Of a DNA stretch of 64,000 nucleotides, positions 45,389-54,928 are shown piece by piece. The notes below the pieces were generated by a model that was not told the DNA's origin, searched no databases, and saw nothing but the letters and a program-made list of their open reading frames with translations. The stretch lies in assembly GCF_005877885.1 (NCBI RefSeq), contig NZ_VCHY01000007.1, forward strand, positions 124,001 to 188,000, written 5' to 3'. Each line of letters starts with the position of its first letter. Within the stretch, counting starts at the first letter, position 1. The translations under genes were made by a program, and so were the position numbers. Origin of the DNA: Labilibacter sediminis. GTDB taxonomy: Bacteria; Bacteroidota; Bacteroidia; Bacteroidales; Marinilabiliaceae.

Positions 45389-48256
45389 ATGGGGAGTGGT
45401 AAAGAAAATACAGATCGATCAGCGGATGACTTTTTAGAAGAGGGAAAGATAAATGTAATGGGCGCTCGCGTTCATAACTTACAGAATATAGACCTGGAAT
45501 TTCCCCGAAATCAACTGGTTGTGATTACCGGATTAAGTGGAAGTGGAAAATCGTCACTGGCCTTTGACACTATTTATGCTGAAGGCCAGAGAAGATATAT
45601 TGAAACTTTTTCGGCTTATGCCCGTCAGTTTTTGGGCAATATGGAGCGTCCGGATGTAGATAAAATTACCGGCTTAAGTCCGGTGATATCCATTGAGCAA
45701 AAAACCACCAATAAAAACCCACGCTCTACAGTAGGTACCATCACTGAGATTTACGATTTCCTGAGACTTCTGTTTGCCCGTGCAGCTGATGCATACTCGT
45801 ATAACAGTGGCGAAAAGATGGTGAAGTATACCACTGAAAAAATACTTTCTTTAATTCAGAATAATTTTAACAACAAAAAAGTAATGGTGCTGGCTCCCCT
45901 TGTACAAAACAGGAAAGGGCACTATAAGGAATTATTTGAACAAATCAGAAAGAAAGGGTATTTACACGCCAGGGTGGATGGAGAGATTGTTGAACTTTCG
46001 CATGGTTTTAAGGTCGACAGATATAAAAATCATACCATTGAGATGGTTGTGGACAGGATAAAAGTATCTGAAAAAGACACCAAACGCCTGTCTGATTCGG
46101 TGAGCCTTGCCATGAAAAATGGTAAAGGTATAATGATGATGCTTGATGTAGAAACGAATGAGGCCAAGTTCTATTCGCAGAAACTCATGTGTCCAACTAC
46201 CGGCATATCATACAACGAACCTGCACCTCACTCCTTCTCATTCAATTCTCCGCAAGGTTCCTGTAATAAATGTAAAGGTTTGGGTACGATTGATATTGTT
46301 GATCTGGAGAAGGTTATACCTGACAATAAGCTAAGTGTTCATAAAGGAGGTATAGCTCCTCTTGGGAAATTTAGAAACACACTCATATTCTGGCAACTGG
46401 AGGCCATTGCCGAAAAACATAACTTCACGCTAAAAACCCCTATTAAGGATATTCCTGAAGATGCTTTAGATACAATTCTGCATGGGTCAAGTGAACCGAT
46501 TACCTTAAAAAACACACCAATTGGAACGGCCTCAAACTATTTTATCAGTTTCGAAGGTGTTATTAAATACATCATACAACAACAAAGTAACGATACATCC
46601 CAAAAAGCCAAAAAATGGGCGATGCAGTTTGTAACCTCATCCAGCTGCCCAACATGTAATGGACAAAGGCTAAATAAAGAAGCGCTTCACTTTAAACTCA
46701 ACGATAAAAACATTGCCGACTTATCCAACATGGATTTAAGTCAGCTGGCCGAATGGTTTCAGGATATTGAAAAATCATTGAGTGAAAAACAAAAAGTCAT
46801 TGCCTCTGAAGTACTGAAAGAAATCAGAAGCCGATTGGGCTTTTTACTAGATGTTGGCTTGGGCTATCTCTCTCTGAACAGAAGCGCTATGACACTATCC
46901 GGAGGAGAGAGTCAGCGTATACGTTTGGCTACACAGATTGGATCGCAACTTGTAAATGTTCTCTACATTTTAGATGAACCCAGCATTGGACTTCACCAAA
47001 GAGACAACCATAAACTCATTCAGTCCTTACAACAGCTAAGAGATACCGGGAACACCGTTTTGGTTGTTGAACATGATAAGGACATGATGATGCAGGCCGA
47101 TTACCTGATTGATATGGGACCATATGCAGGTAGACATGGCGGTGAGATTGTTGCACACGGAACTCCGCTTCAGGTGATACAAAACAGTACGCTAACAGCC
47201 GATTACCTGAACAACAAAAGAAGCATCGAGATTCCTAAAAAAAGAAGAAAAGGAAACGGCAACAAACTGGTACTTCATAAAGCCACAGGCAACAATTTAA
47301 AATCTGTAACAGCTACTTTTCCTTTGGGTAAATTTATTTGCATTACAGGCGTATCCGGAAGTGGAAAATCAACCTTAATAAACGAAACACTATATCCTAT
47401 CCTTAACCAACATGTGTATAAATCGGTAAAAGATCCGTTGCCGTATGCAAAAATTAACGGACTCGAATTTGTAGATAAGGTTGTTGATGTTGATCAGTCA
47501 CCCTTAGGCCGAACCCCACGTTCAAATCCTGCTACATACACCAAGGTTTTTGATGAGATTAGAAAATTATTTACCGGTCTTCCGGAATCTAAAATTCGTA
47601 ATTACAAGCCGGGCCGATTCTCTTTTAATATGGCAGGCGGAAGATGCGAAAACTGTAAAGGCGGCGGTGTTCAGGTAATTGAAATGAATTTTTTACCTGA
47701 TGTAATGGTCGAATGCCCCGAATGTGGAGGCAAACGCTATAATCGCGAAACCCTTGAAGTGAGATATAAAGGTAAGTCAATTAGCGATGTATTGGCCATG
47801 ACCATTAATCAGGCTGTTGATTTCTTTGAAAGCATACCTCAAATTGTACACAAACTACAAGTTTTAAAAGAAGTAGGACTTGGTTATATAACACTTGGAC
47901 AGCCGTCTACTACTCTGTCGGGAGGAGAATCGCAACGTGTAAAACTGGCCTCGGAACTTGCTAAAAAAGATACCGGGAAAACCATTTATATTTTGGATGA
48001 ACCCACTACCGGTTTGCACTTTGAAGATATCAGGGTACTGCTTGATGTGCTCAACAAACTGGTTGACAAAGGCAATACCGTTATTGTCATAGAACACAAC
48101 ATGGATGTCATTAAAGTTTCTGATTATATTATAGATATAGGTAAAGAAGGCGGTAGATTCGGAGGTGAAATCCTTTGCGAAGGAACACCTGAAAAGGTAG
48201 CCAAAAACAATGAAAGTTTTACCGCACATTATCTGAACCTTGAACTTAACGCATAA
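45389..48256 (+). CDS. uvrA: Excinuclease ABC subunit UvrA
   Basis: UvrA scans DNA for bulky damage and loads UvrB. The 955-residue protein has two ABC modules: Walker A GLSGSGKSS and GVSGSGKST, signatures LSGGESQRIRLA and LSGGESQRVKLA, and Walker B ILDEPSIGLH and ILDEPTTGLH. The C-terminal zinc hook (CENCKGGG ... CPECGGKR) is complete. In the first hook the second cysteine is Thr (CPTTG), a variant that I believe is usual in this phylum. ATG at 45389 is chosen; the residues before GARVHNLQNI form a short lineage-specific tail. The nucleoside kinase gene follows 26 bp later. Confidence 0.96.
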   Translation: MGSGKENTDRSADDFLEEGKINVMGARVHNLQNIDLEFPRNQLVVITGLSGSGKSSLAFDTIYAEGQRRYIETFSAYARQFLGNMERPDVDKITGLSPVISIEQKTTNKNPRSTVGTITEIYDFLRLLFARAADAYSYNSGEKMVKYTTEKILSLIQNNFNNKKVMVLAPLVQNRKGHYKELFEQIRKKGYLHARVDGEIVELSHGFKVDRYKNHTIEMVVDRIKVSEKDTKRLSDSVSLAMKNGKGIMMMLDVETNEAKFYSQKLMCPTTGISYNEPAPHSFSFNSPQGSCNKCKGLGTIDIVDLEKVIPDNKLSVHKGGIAPLGKFRNTLIFWQLEAIAEKHNFTLKTPIKDIPEDALDTILHGSSEPITLKNTPIGTASNYFISFEGVIKYIIQQQSNDTSQKAKKWAMQFVTSSSCPTCNGQRLNKEALHFKLNDKNIADLSNMDLSQLAEWFQDIEKSLSEKQKVIASEVLKEIRSRLGFLLDVGLGYLSLNRSAMTLSGGESQRIRLATQIGSQLVNVLYILDEPSIGLHQRDNHKLIQSLQQLRDTGNTVLVVEHDKDMMMQADYLIDMGPYAGRHGGEIVAHGTPLQVIQNSTLTADYLNNKRSIEIPKKRRKGNGNKLVLHKATGNNLKSVTATFPLGKFICITGVSGSGKSTLINETLYPILNQHVYKSVKDPLPYAKINGLEFVDKVVDVDQSPLGRTPRSNPATYTKVFDEIRKLFTGLPESKIRNYKPGRFSFNMAGGRCENCKGGGVQVIEMNFLPDVMVECPECGGKRYNRETLEVRYKGKSISDVLAMTINQAVDFFESIPQIVHKLQVLKEVGLGYITLGQPSTTLSGGESQRVKLASELAKKDTGKTIYILDEPTTGLHFEDIRVLLDVLNKLVDKGNTVIVIEHNMDVIKVSDYIIDIGKEGGRFGGEILCEGTPEKVAKNNESFTAHYLNLELNA

Positions 48257-48282
48257 AGCAAACACAACCTAAACCACACCTT

Positions 48283-49947
48283 ATGAGCAAGCAAATACAA
48301 ATAAAATGCATTAATAATTCAACATACAAAAACTATGATCGCGGAATCACTTTAAACGAGATAGCCAAAGATCAAAACATTGAATTGCGAAGCGAAATAT
48401 TAGGCGCTTTGGTTAATAACAGGCTGGAGAAATTGCCTTACGAGATATTTCACCCTAAAACAATTGAATTTATCGATATCACCCATCCCGATGGCATGCG
48501 CATGTACATACGTAGTCTTTCGTTTCTGCTCTACTATGCTATTGAAAATCTATTTCCTAAAACAAAATTAAGGGTAGAACACTCGGTTTCAAAAGGCGTT
48601 TATTGTGAGTTAGAAGGTGAAGAAGAAATAACCATTGAAGAAATAGCGCAGGTAGCAGAGTTTATGCGCAACCTTGTAAAGCAAGATATTCCGTTTGTTT
48701 TTCACGAAAAGGAAACTGAAGAAGTTATAAAGCTGTTTAAGGAATTTGAATTTGAAGACAAAGCCGATTTACTTAAAAGCAGAGGTCAGAATTACTCTTC
48801 CTATTACCAGTTAAATGACACCATTGCTTCATTTTATGGCTATTTAGTTCCTTCTACAGGTTACCTAAAAGTGTTTGATGTAAACAAATACTACAATGGT
48901 ATTTTATTACAAATCCCCAAAAGATTTGAGCCTGAAAATGTTGAAGAACTAATTATTCAGAATAAGATGTTTGAGATTTTTCAGGAATACAGCAACTGGA
49001 ACAAAGTCTTACAAGTTACCAACATCAATAATTTAAATGCGCTTCACCAAAATAACAAAGCCGAAAACCTCATCAAGGTATCAGAAGCGTTTCACGAAAA
49101 AAAGATTGGGCATATTGCCGATATGATAGATGAGCGAAAAGACAAAGTAAAAATCATTCTCATCAGTGGTCCTTCCTCAAGTGGAAAAACAACCTTTAGC
49201 AAAAGACTGGCCATTCAGCTTATGGTAGCCGGATTAAAACCACAAACCCTTTCTTTAGATAATTATTTTGTTGACCGTGAAGATACACCTCTTGATGAAA
49301 ACGGAGAATACGATTTTGAAGCTTTGGAAGCTTTGGATATAGAACAGTTTAACCAGGACCTTAACCTTTTACTTAAGGGAGAAGAAGTTGAGCTGCCCAA
49401 GTTCTCTTTTGAAACAGGGCGAAGGTATTACGATGGAACCAAAACCACATTAGAAAAAGATCATATTTTAGTTATTGAAGGAATACATGGTCTAAACCCT
49501 GCTTTAACGCATTCTATACCCAACTCCTTTAAATTTAAAATATATGCATCGGCACTTACATCCATCAACATTGACGATCACAACCGTATTCCTACTACCG
49601 ACAACAGACTAATACGACGTATCGTTAGAGATTACAGATACCGCAACTACTCAGCTGCCGATACTATTTCGCGCTGGCAGAGTGTTCGCAGAGGTGAAGA
49701 TAAACACATCTTTCCATACCAGGAAGAAGCTGATGTGATGTTTAACACTGCATTGTTATATGAATTTGCAGTACTAAAACATTATGCCGAGCCTATTTTA
49801 CTTGAAGTAGCCCATAATAAACCAGAATTTGCAGAAGCCACCAGGCTATTATACTTCTTCAGCTATTTTAAGCCTATTCTGGATAAAAACATACCTCCAA
49901 CTTCAATTATAAGAGAGTTTTTAGGCGGTAGCAGTTTTAGCTATTAA
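48283..49947 (+). CDS. Nucleoside (uridine-type) kinase with TGS/ThrRS-like N-terminus
   Basis: A 554-residue two-part protein. The N-terminal 200 residues resemble the TGS and second-additional domains of threonyl-tRNA synthetase (HPDGMRMYIRSLSFLL, HSVSKGVYCEL). The C-terminal part is a phosphoribulokinase/uridine-kinase P-loop domain with GPSSSGKTT near 295-303, LDNYFVDRE and the lid Arg-rich RLIRRIVRDYRYR. Such fusions are annotated as nucleoside kinases in Bacteroidota; the true substrate is not proven. It sits 26 bp downstream of uvrA and is likely in the same transcript. Confidence 0.88.
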   Translation: MSKQIQIKCINNSTYKNYDRGITLNEIAKDQNIELRSEILGALVNNRLEKLPYEIFHPKTIEFIDITHPDGMRMYIRSLSFLLYYAIENLFPKTKLRVEHSVSKGVYCELEGEEEITIEEIAQVAEFMRNLVKQDIPFVFHEKETEEVIKLFKEFEFEDKADLLKSRGQNYSSYYQLNDTIASFYGYLVPSTGYLKVFDVNKYYNGILLQIPKRFEPENVEELIIQNKMFEIFQEYSNWNKVLQVTNINNLNALHQNNKAENLIKVSEAFHEKKIGHIADMIDERKDKVKIILISGPSSSGKTTFSKRLAIQLMVAGLKPQTLSLDNYFVDREDTPLDENGEYDFEALEALDIEQFNQDLNLLLKGEEVELPKFSFETGRRYYDGTKTTLEKDHILVIEGIHGLNPALTHSIPNSFKFKIYASALTSINIDDHNRIPTTDNRLIRRIVRDYRYRNYSAADTISRWQSVRRGEDKHIFPYQEEADVMFNTALLYEFAVLKHYAEPILLEVAHNKPEFAEATRLLYFFSYFKPILDKNIPPTSIIREFLGGSSFSY

Positions 49948-50040
49948 ACAAGGTAGAAACACCATTAACCAGACAATTTCAACCACCACAAAAACAGGTT
50001 ATATAACAAATTTTCATTACCTTTTAACAAATTTTAGGAT

Positions 50041-51966
50041 GTGATAAAACAGTGGACCAGAGCTTTAGTTATTCTTAGCACATTACTGCTATTTACCATT
50101 AATGTGCCTGCTCTTCACATGCCCGGCAATAATAAAAACATACTCTATATTAATTCCAATAACCTCGGGTATCCGTATACCGATCAAATTGTATCAGGCT
50201 TAAGTTCTGTATTAGACACCACGCAAGGCGTTAATTACTATATGGAATTTATGGATACACAAAGACTCATGGACAGCCTTACCTTTGTTCACTTTTATGA
50301 AAATATCACCAGAAAATATTCCTCAATTAACTTCGATGCCATTATTGCTACAGAAAAAAGTGCAGTAGATTTTTTCGTAAACTATAAGGATTCTCTTCTA
50401 TTTAAAGACAAAGCCTTTATTTTTTCAGGCATTCCTGATATTGATGAATATGATTTTACAGGTATTGATGCATGTGGAATTATTGAAGGAAGAGAGTTAG
50501 AACAGCTTTTTTATAGTATGCACCGCCTTTTTCCTAAAAGAAAAAACGTGCACATTTTTATGACTAGCAGCAAAACCGATTCAATCTATCGAAATAATAT
50601 TTCAGATTTTAATGAAGAATTTGATTTGGCCAATTACAATATTATTACTGACCTGAGTAACGATGCCATAATTCAGTTTTTAAAAACTCTGGGTGAGGAA
50701 GACATGGCCTTTGTTATTAATTCGAACTATGACCACACAGGGACATTTAAACCATACAATAATGTTTTTAATCATATAAAAGAACCATTAAACATACCTG
50801 TTTTTACAGATATAAAAACTAGAGTAAAAGGTTTTACCGGGGGCAAAAAAAAACCGGGGAAAACATATGGTAAAATGATGGCCCAAATGGCTATTAAAAG
50901 GATAAACAATGAACAGGTGAAGCCCCAATTCATCCATCCACATGTTAAACTCCAGTACAATTACCAGGAACTCAAACGGTTTAATGTAAACTTTTCATTA
51001 CTGCCCAGAGATGCTGTTATTGTGAATAAACCCAAATCGTTTTTTAGTAAGTTTAAGGAACTCTTTTTGGTAAATATTCTGTTTATACTTTCCACTGCTG
51101 CCATTATCATCATTTTAATATTTAACAACATTAATCTCCGAAAATACAGGGTTAATCTAGAGAGTGCACGTGATAAAGCAATGCAGTCAGAATCTGTAAA
51201 AACTTCATTTATAGCTAATGTATCTCACGAAATCAGAACACCTCTTAACGCTATAATAGGATTTTCTGACATTCTGATGATTGAAAATGAAGATGAAAAT
51301 CTGGATGAGTACATTAAACACATCAATAAAAGTTCGCATATTTTGGTTCGTCTGGTGAATGATGTTCTGGATTTATCGCTTATTGATGCCAATGAAATAA
51401 AACTTAACTACAACCTGGTTCATCTACCCACATTTATGGATGAAATTATTCAAAGAAATCTGATACAGCTAGATCAAAAGGATAAACACAAAATACGACT
51501 GAAGCTCAAACCTCCTAAAGAAGAACCGGAGGAATTATATACCGATCAGCTCAGACTAAACCAGGTAATTCAAAACCTGATTAGTAATGCCATTAAATAT
51601 TCGGTAAAAGGAACCATTACATTGAGTTACAATTTTGTTGAAAAAGAAGAGGTACAAAAATTAACCAAAGCTTCAAATTTTAACCTGGCACACAATACCT
51701 ATTGCTTAATCTCTGTGAGAGATTACGGCATTGGCATACCCCAGGAATTAAAAAACTTTGTTTTTGAGCGCTTTAGAAGATTGGATCAGGTATACCTGGG
51801 ACACCATGGTGGTGTAGGATTAGGCCTTAATATTTCTAAATCTATTATTAATATAATGGGTGGTGAAATATGGTTCACCAGCACCCAGGGGAAAGGCTCA
51901 ACATTTTCGTTCATTGTGCCTCAATTACATACCGAACAATTTACAGAGTCAGACAACGATGCATAA
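50041..51966 (+). CDS. Sensor histidine kinase with periplasmic substrate-binding-like sensor
   Basis: A 641-residue kinase. Signal or anchor helix (about 8-24), an ABC-substrate-binding-protein-like periplasmic domain (about 30-325, NKNILYINSNNLGYPYTDQI), a transmembrane helix (about 342-362), a short coiled coil, HisKA with His396 in NVSHEIRTP, and HATPase (NLISNAIKYSV, DYGIGIP, GGVGLGLNI). No response regulator is adjacent. The ligand is unknown. The start is GTG at 50041; an ATG two bases earlier is followed at once by a stop. It overlaps the DUF2752 gene by 8 bp. Confidence 0.88.
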   Translation: MIKQWTRALVILSTLLLFTINVPALHMPGNNKNILYINSNNLGYPYTDQIVSGLSSVLDTTQGVNYYMEFMDTQRLMDSLTFVHFYENITRKYSSINFDAIIATEKSAVDFFVNYKDSLLFKDKAFIFSGIPDIDEYDFTGIDACGIIEGRELEQLFYSMHRLFPKRKNVHIFMTSSKTDSIYRNNISDFNEEFDLANYNIITDLSNDAIIQFLKTLGEEDMAFVINSNYDHTGTFKPYNNVFNHIKEPLNIPVFTDIKTRVKGFTGGKKKPGKTYGKMMAQMAIKRINNEQVKPQFIHPHVKLQYNYQELKRFNVNFSLLPRDAVIVNKPKSFFSKFKELFLVNILFILSTAAIIIILIFNNINLRKYRVNLESARDKAMQSESVKTSFIANVSHEIRTPLNAIIGFSDILMIENEDENLDEYIKHINKSSHILVRLVNDVLDLSLIDANEIKLNYNLVHLPTFMDEIIQRNLIQLDQKDKHKIRLKLKPPKEEPEELYTDQLRLNQVIQNLISNAIKYSVKGTITLSYNFVEKEEVQKLTKASNFNLAHNTYCLISVRDYGIGIPQELKNFVFERFRRLDQVYLGHHGGVGLGLNISKSIINIMGGEIWFTSTQGKGSTFSFIVPQLHTEQFTESDNDA

Positions 51967-52252
51967 AAGAATAAAACTACACAGGTCGCACCTTGAAGGT
52001 TTTATATGGATAGCGGCATTACTGTGCTTAATGATCTCCGATCCTTATGAAAGCAATCATTATTCGTTATGCATTTTAAAAAACAATGGTTTTAGCTTTT
52101 GTCCCGGATGTGGACTGGGACATTCAATAAGCTTTCTTTTCAGAGGTAATGTTACAGCATCTTTTAACAGTCATCCTTTGGGTATTTTTGCCATTGTAAT
52201 TTTAGGACATCGTATTTTTAAAATATTTACTAATAACCTGAGTTCGACATAA
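51959..52252 (+). CDS. DUF2752 domain membrane protein with repeat-encoded C-terminus
   Basis: A 97-residue membrane protein with the DUF2752 signature FCPGCGLGHS near 45-54 and two hydrophobic segments. ATG at 51959 overlaps the end of the kinase gene by 8 bp; an in-frame ATG at 51860 lies well inside that gene and is not used. The last residues (Leu-Ser-Ser-Thr) and the stop codon come from the left end of the 269-bp inverted-repeat element, so the natural C-terminus has been replaced or shortened. DUF2752 and TM2 genes are often neighbours in Bacteroidota, as here. Function unknown. Confidence 0.85.
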   Translation: MHKRIKLHRSHLEGFIWIAALLCLMISDPYESNHYSLCILKNNGFSFCPGCGLGHSISFLFRGNVTASFNSHPLGIFAIVILGHRIFKIFTNNLSST

Positions 52253-52502
52253 AATCATTGGCTCAGACCGCTTATTAATATTGAGTTTCAAGAAATATTT
52301 GTGAAGGTATAGCGGGCTATATCAAACAAATATGACGCAGAAAATCGATGTTAATAAGTGGTTTTACTTGAACTTTTTATTAAAACACTAATCTACTGCG
52401 TAAAATAATATTAACATAGCTTGCTATGCCAATATTATTTCACTTGTATATCAGTATTTTAAATAAAATCTGAGCTAAATAATTTTAATCGAACTCAGGT
52501 TA
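52234..52502. repeat. 269-bp MITE-like element with terminal inverted repeats
   Basis: The ends are exact 14-base inverted repeats, TAACCTGAGTTCGA and TCGAACTCAGGTTA. Inside are a long stem-loop (about 52268-52363, containing TATAGC/GCTATA at its tip) and a second hairpin (about 52411-52440, arms of 14 bp with two mismatches). It overlaps the end of the DUF2752 gene. A short internally deleted relative is at 57306-57358 and a solo end at 16789-16812. Confidence 0.8.
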
Positions 52503-52526
52503 ATAACCCAATTTTTAAACTTAAAC

Positions 52527-52877
52527 ATGATGAACAGAATTATTAAACTATTTCCAGAAATCGACCTTGAAGAAGCTACCTTTATTGATGCCATGCTCAA
52601 AGAACAATCTGATGAACAAGTACAAACCTTTGCCAATGTATATCGTTCGCGAAGAAGAGATCCTCAAATGATTTTAATCCTTACAGCAATTGGATTTTTA
52701 GGAATTTCCGGTATTCATCGTTTTTTCCTGAACCATATAGGAATGGGTGTGCTGTATTTTTTTACTGCCGGACTATGCTTTATAGGAACTATTGTAGACT
52801 TGGTTAATTACAAAGCGTTGGCGCTTGAATACAATCAAAAAGTGGCACTTGAAGTAAAAACCTACTTATTTAGATAA
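52527..52877 (+). CDS. TM2 domain-containing protein
   Basis: A 116-residue protein with an N-terminal helical region (about 1-48) and two closely spaced membrane helices (about 50-66 and 72-92) holding the TM2 motif: GFLGISGIHRFFLNHIGMGVLYF. The family is small and membrane-bound with no firm function. Its frequent partner DUF2752 lies upstream, now separated by the 269-bp inserted element. A bidirectional terminator follows. Confidence 0.9.
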   Translation: MMNRIIKLFPEIDLEEATFIDAMLKEQSDEQVQTFANVYRSRRRDPQMILILTAIGFLGISGIHRFFLNHIGMGVLYFFTAGLCFIGTIVDLVNYKALALEYNQKVALEVKTYLFR

Positions 52878-52907
52878 AGTTTTCATGATGATAAACAGCA
52901 TGAAATA

Positions 52908-52940
52908 AAAAATGCGACATCTGATTCATGTCGCATTTTT
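52908..52940. terminator. Bidirectional intrinsic terminator between TM2 and lpdA
   Basis: Perfect 13-bp arms AAAAATGCGACAT and ATGTCGCATTTTT around a 7-base loop, with T-runs on both sides. The flanking genes converge. Confidence 0.92.
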
Positions 52941-52951
52941 TTTATTCTTTA

Positions 52952-54343
52952 TTAAATATGAATAACCTCATCATAAGCAGCAGCTGCTGCTTCCATAATT
53001 GCCTCCGACATGGTAGGGTGAGGATGAATGGCCTTAATCAACTCATGACCTGTTGTTTCCAGCTTTTTAGCCACAACCAGCTCTGCAATCATTTCAGTTA
53101 CATTGGCCCCTATTAAATGAGCGCCTAAAAGCTCACCATACTTGGCATCAAAAACAAGTTTTACAAAACCATCTTTATGCCCTGCTGCACTGGCCTTACC
53201 CGATGCAGAAAACGGAAACTTACCTACCTTAAGTTCGTAACCTGCCTCCTTAGCTGCTTTTTCTGATAAACCAACCGAAGCTACTTCCGGTGATGTATAT
53301 GTACAGCCTGGAATATTTCCGTAATCGATAGGTTCAGGACTATGACCTGCTATTTTTTCAACACATGTAATTGCCTCAGCAGATGCTACGTGGGCTAAAG
53401 CCTGCCCCGGAACAATATCTCCAATGGCATAAATTCCATCTACCGAAGTTCGATAGAATTCATCTACTTTAACCTTACCATTCTCTACCTGAACACCAAC
53501 TTCTTCTAATCCGATTCCTTCAATATTAGGCGTAATTCCAACTGCAGAAAGTACAATATCAGCCTCATGCGTTTCTTCACCTTTTTTAGTTTTGATAACA
53601 GCCTTAACCTGATCTCCTGAAGTATCTACACTTAAAACTTCTGCTGAAACCATCACGCTTATACCTGCTTTCTTAAAAGAACGTCCAAGCTGTTTAGAAA
53701 CTTCCTCATCCTCCAATGGAACTATATTTGGCAAATACTCTACCAGTGTTACCTTGGTACCAATTGAGTTATAGAAGTAAGCAAACTCGCTTCCAATAGC
53801 CCCCGATCCCACTACTATCATTGACTTAGGCTGTTTATCCAGGGTTAATGCTTTTCGATATCCAATAACTTTAACGCCGTCTTGCGGAAGGCTTGGCAAC
53901 TCCCTGCTTCTAGCTCCTGTGGCCAATAATATATTTTTAGCACTTACCTTTTGTGCAGATCCATCCTCTTTAGAAACTTCAACGGTTTTATTATCCAATA
54001 ACTTACCAAAACCATTGATTACCTCAATTTTGTTCTTTTTCAACAAAAACTGAATTCCTTTACTCATTCCGTCGGCAACATCCCTGCTTCTTTTAACCAT
54101 GGCTCCAAAATCAGCCTTAGCTTCACCTTCTATATTAATTCCAAAAGACTCGGCATGTTGCAAATACTCAAATACTGAAGCACTCTTTAATAATGATTTG
54201 GTTGGAATACACCCCCAATTTAAACAGATTCCTCCAAGCTCGGCTTTTTCAACCACAGCTACTTTTAATCCTAATTGAGAAGCTCTGATAGCTCCTACAT
54301 AACCACCGGGACCACTACCCAAAACAACTAAATCGTATTGCAT
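52952..54343 (-). CDS. lpdA: Dihydrolipoyl dehydrogenase
   Basis: The E3 flavoenzyme reoxidises dihydrolipoyl groups of 2-oxoacid dehydrogenases and the glycine cleavage system. The 463 residues show the FAD site GSGPGGYVGA (9-18), the redox disulfide Cys40/Cys45 in GGICLNWGCIP, the NAD site VVGSGAIGSEFA near 176-187 and the C-terminal base His442 with Glu447 in HPHPTMSE. It is complete. It stands alone here, with no E1 or E2 gene nearby, so its partners are elsewhere. Confidence 0.96.
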   Translation of the reverse strand: MQYDLVVLGSGPGGYVGAIRASQLGLKVAVVEKAELGGICLNWGCIPTKSLLKSASVFEYLQHAESFGINIEGEAKADFGAMVKRSRDVADGMSKGIQFLLKKNKIEVINGFGKLLDNKTVEVSKEDGSAQKVSAKNILLATGARSRELPSLPQDGVKVIGYRKALTLDKQPKSMIVVGSGAIGSEFAYFYNSIGTKVTLVEYLPNIVPLEDEEVSKQLGRSFKKAGISVMVSAEVLSVDTSGDQVKAVIKTKKGEETHEADIVLSAVGITPNIEGIGLEEVGVQVENGKVKVDEFYRTSVDGIYAIGDIVPGQALAHVASAEAITCVEKIAGHSPEPIDYGNIPGCTYTSPEVASVGLSEKAAKEAGYELKVGKFPFSASGKASAAGHKDGFVKLVFDAKYGELLGAHLIGANVTEMIAELVVAKKLETTGHELIKAIHPHPTMSEAIMEAAAAAYDEVIHI

Positions 54344-54661
54344 ATTTTTAATTTATTGTATTTTAAAGAAAATCAGTTTTTACTACTTCTTATTTTTTTA
54401 AGACACTTAGTTAACAATGATTGCCGCAAAAGGTTGCTCAGCAGTCATTATTTTTCTAAAGTAAATCATTATATAACGGCTTACAAAGCATCAGACCTAT
54501 AAAGTTTAATGATTTTTATCCATATTAGTCATAAGCCACATACTCTCTTCACACATCAAAATTTCACACCTAACAAACTACATATCAACACGCCCAATGC
54601 AACCACACGTTAATATCATGTTAATTCCCTCTTATTATGATACACAAAACCATTGTTTTAC
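54344..54661. other. Divergent intergenic region without recognised gene
   Basis: AT-rich sequence between lpdA and the promoter of the DUF1573 gene. I see no gene, array or RNA in it. Confidence 0.4.
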
Positions 54662-54670
54662 TATTTTTGT
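54662..54670 (+). promoter_or_regulatory. Candidate -7 promoter element upstream of the tandem leader
   Basis: TATTTTTG followed by T fits the consensus, about 255 bases before the DUF1573 start. If used, the message would carry the whole repeated leader. Confidence 0.4.
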
Positions 54671-54704
54671 ATGATTTCATACTTAAAAATAAATGATTAA
54701 TTAC

Positions 54705-54928
54705 GTGAAACTACCATGTAAATTTGATTATCCAAATTAACACACGAGAGGATGGATGATTAAATATGGTGAGTTCCCAGCCTGTCGGCTGACAGGCATG
54801 CAACAAATGAAAAATTTAAACGCATGAAACGAGCATGTAAATTTTAATTAAAAAGTTGCACACAAGTGCATGATTAAAATTTACTTGAGAGTTCCATCTG
54901 ACCATTGAAAAATAAATTTAAACAGATG
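54705..54928 (+). promoter_or_regulatory. Tandem structured leader element of the DUF1573 gene
   Basis: Two related units run in tandem: A (54705-54823) and B (54824-54928). Each begins TGAAAC...CATGTAAATTT and ends near AAATTTAAAC. Unit B is closely matched by the leader of the DUF3108 gene. In B, GTAAATTTTAAT pairs with ATTAAAATTTAC, and CATCTG at 54894-54899 pairs with CAGATG at 54923-54928 over the start codon. Unit A also has a GC hairpin (CCTGTC/GACAGG at 54781-54796). Confidence 0.55.

Noticed and set aside
51860-51958. Upstream start for the DUF2752 gene
   Set aside because: Would add 33 residues read out of frame through the kinase ATPase domain; the ATG at 51959 gives the normal family N-terminus.
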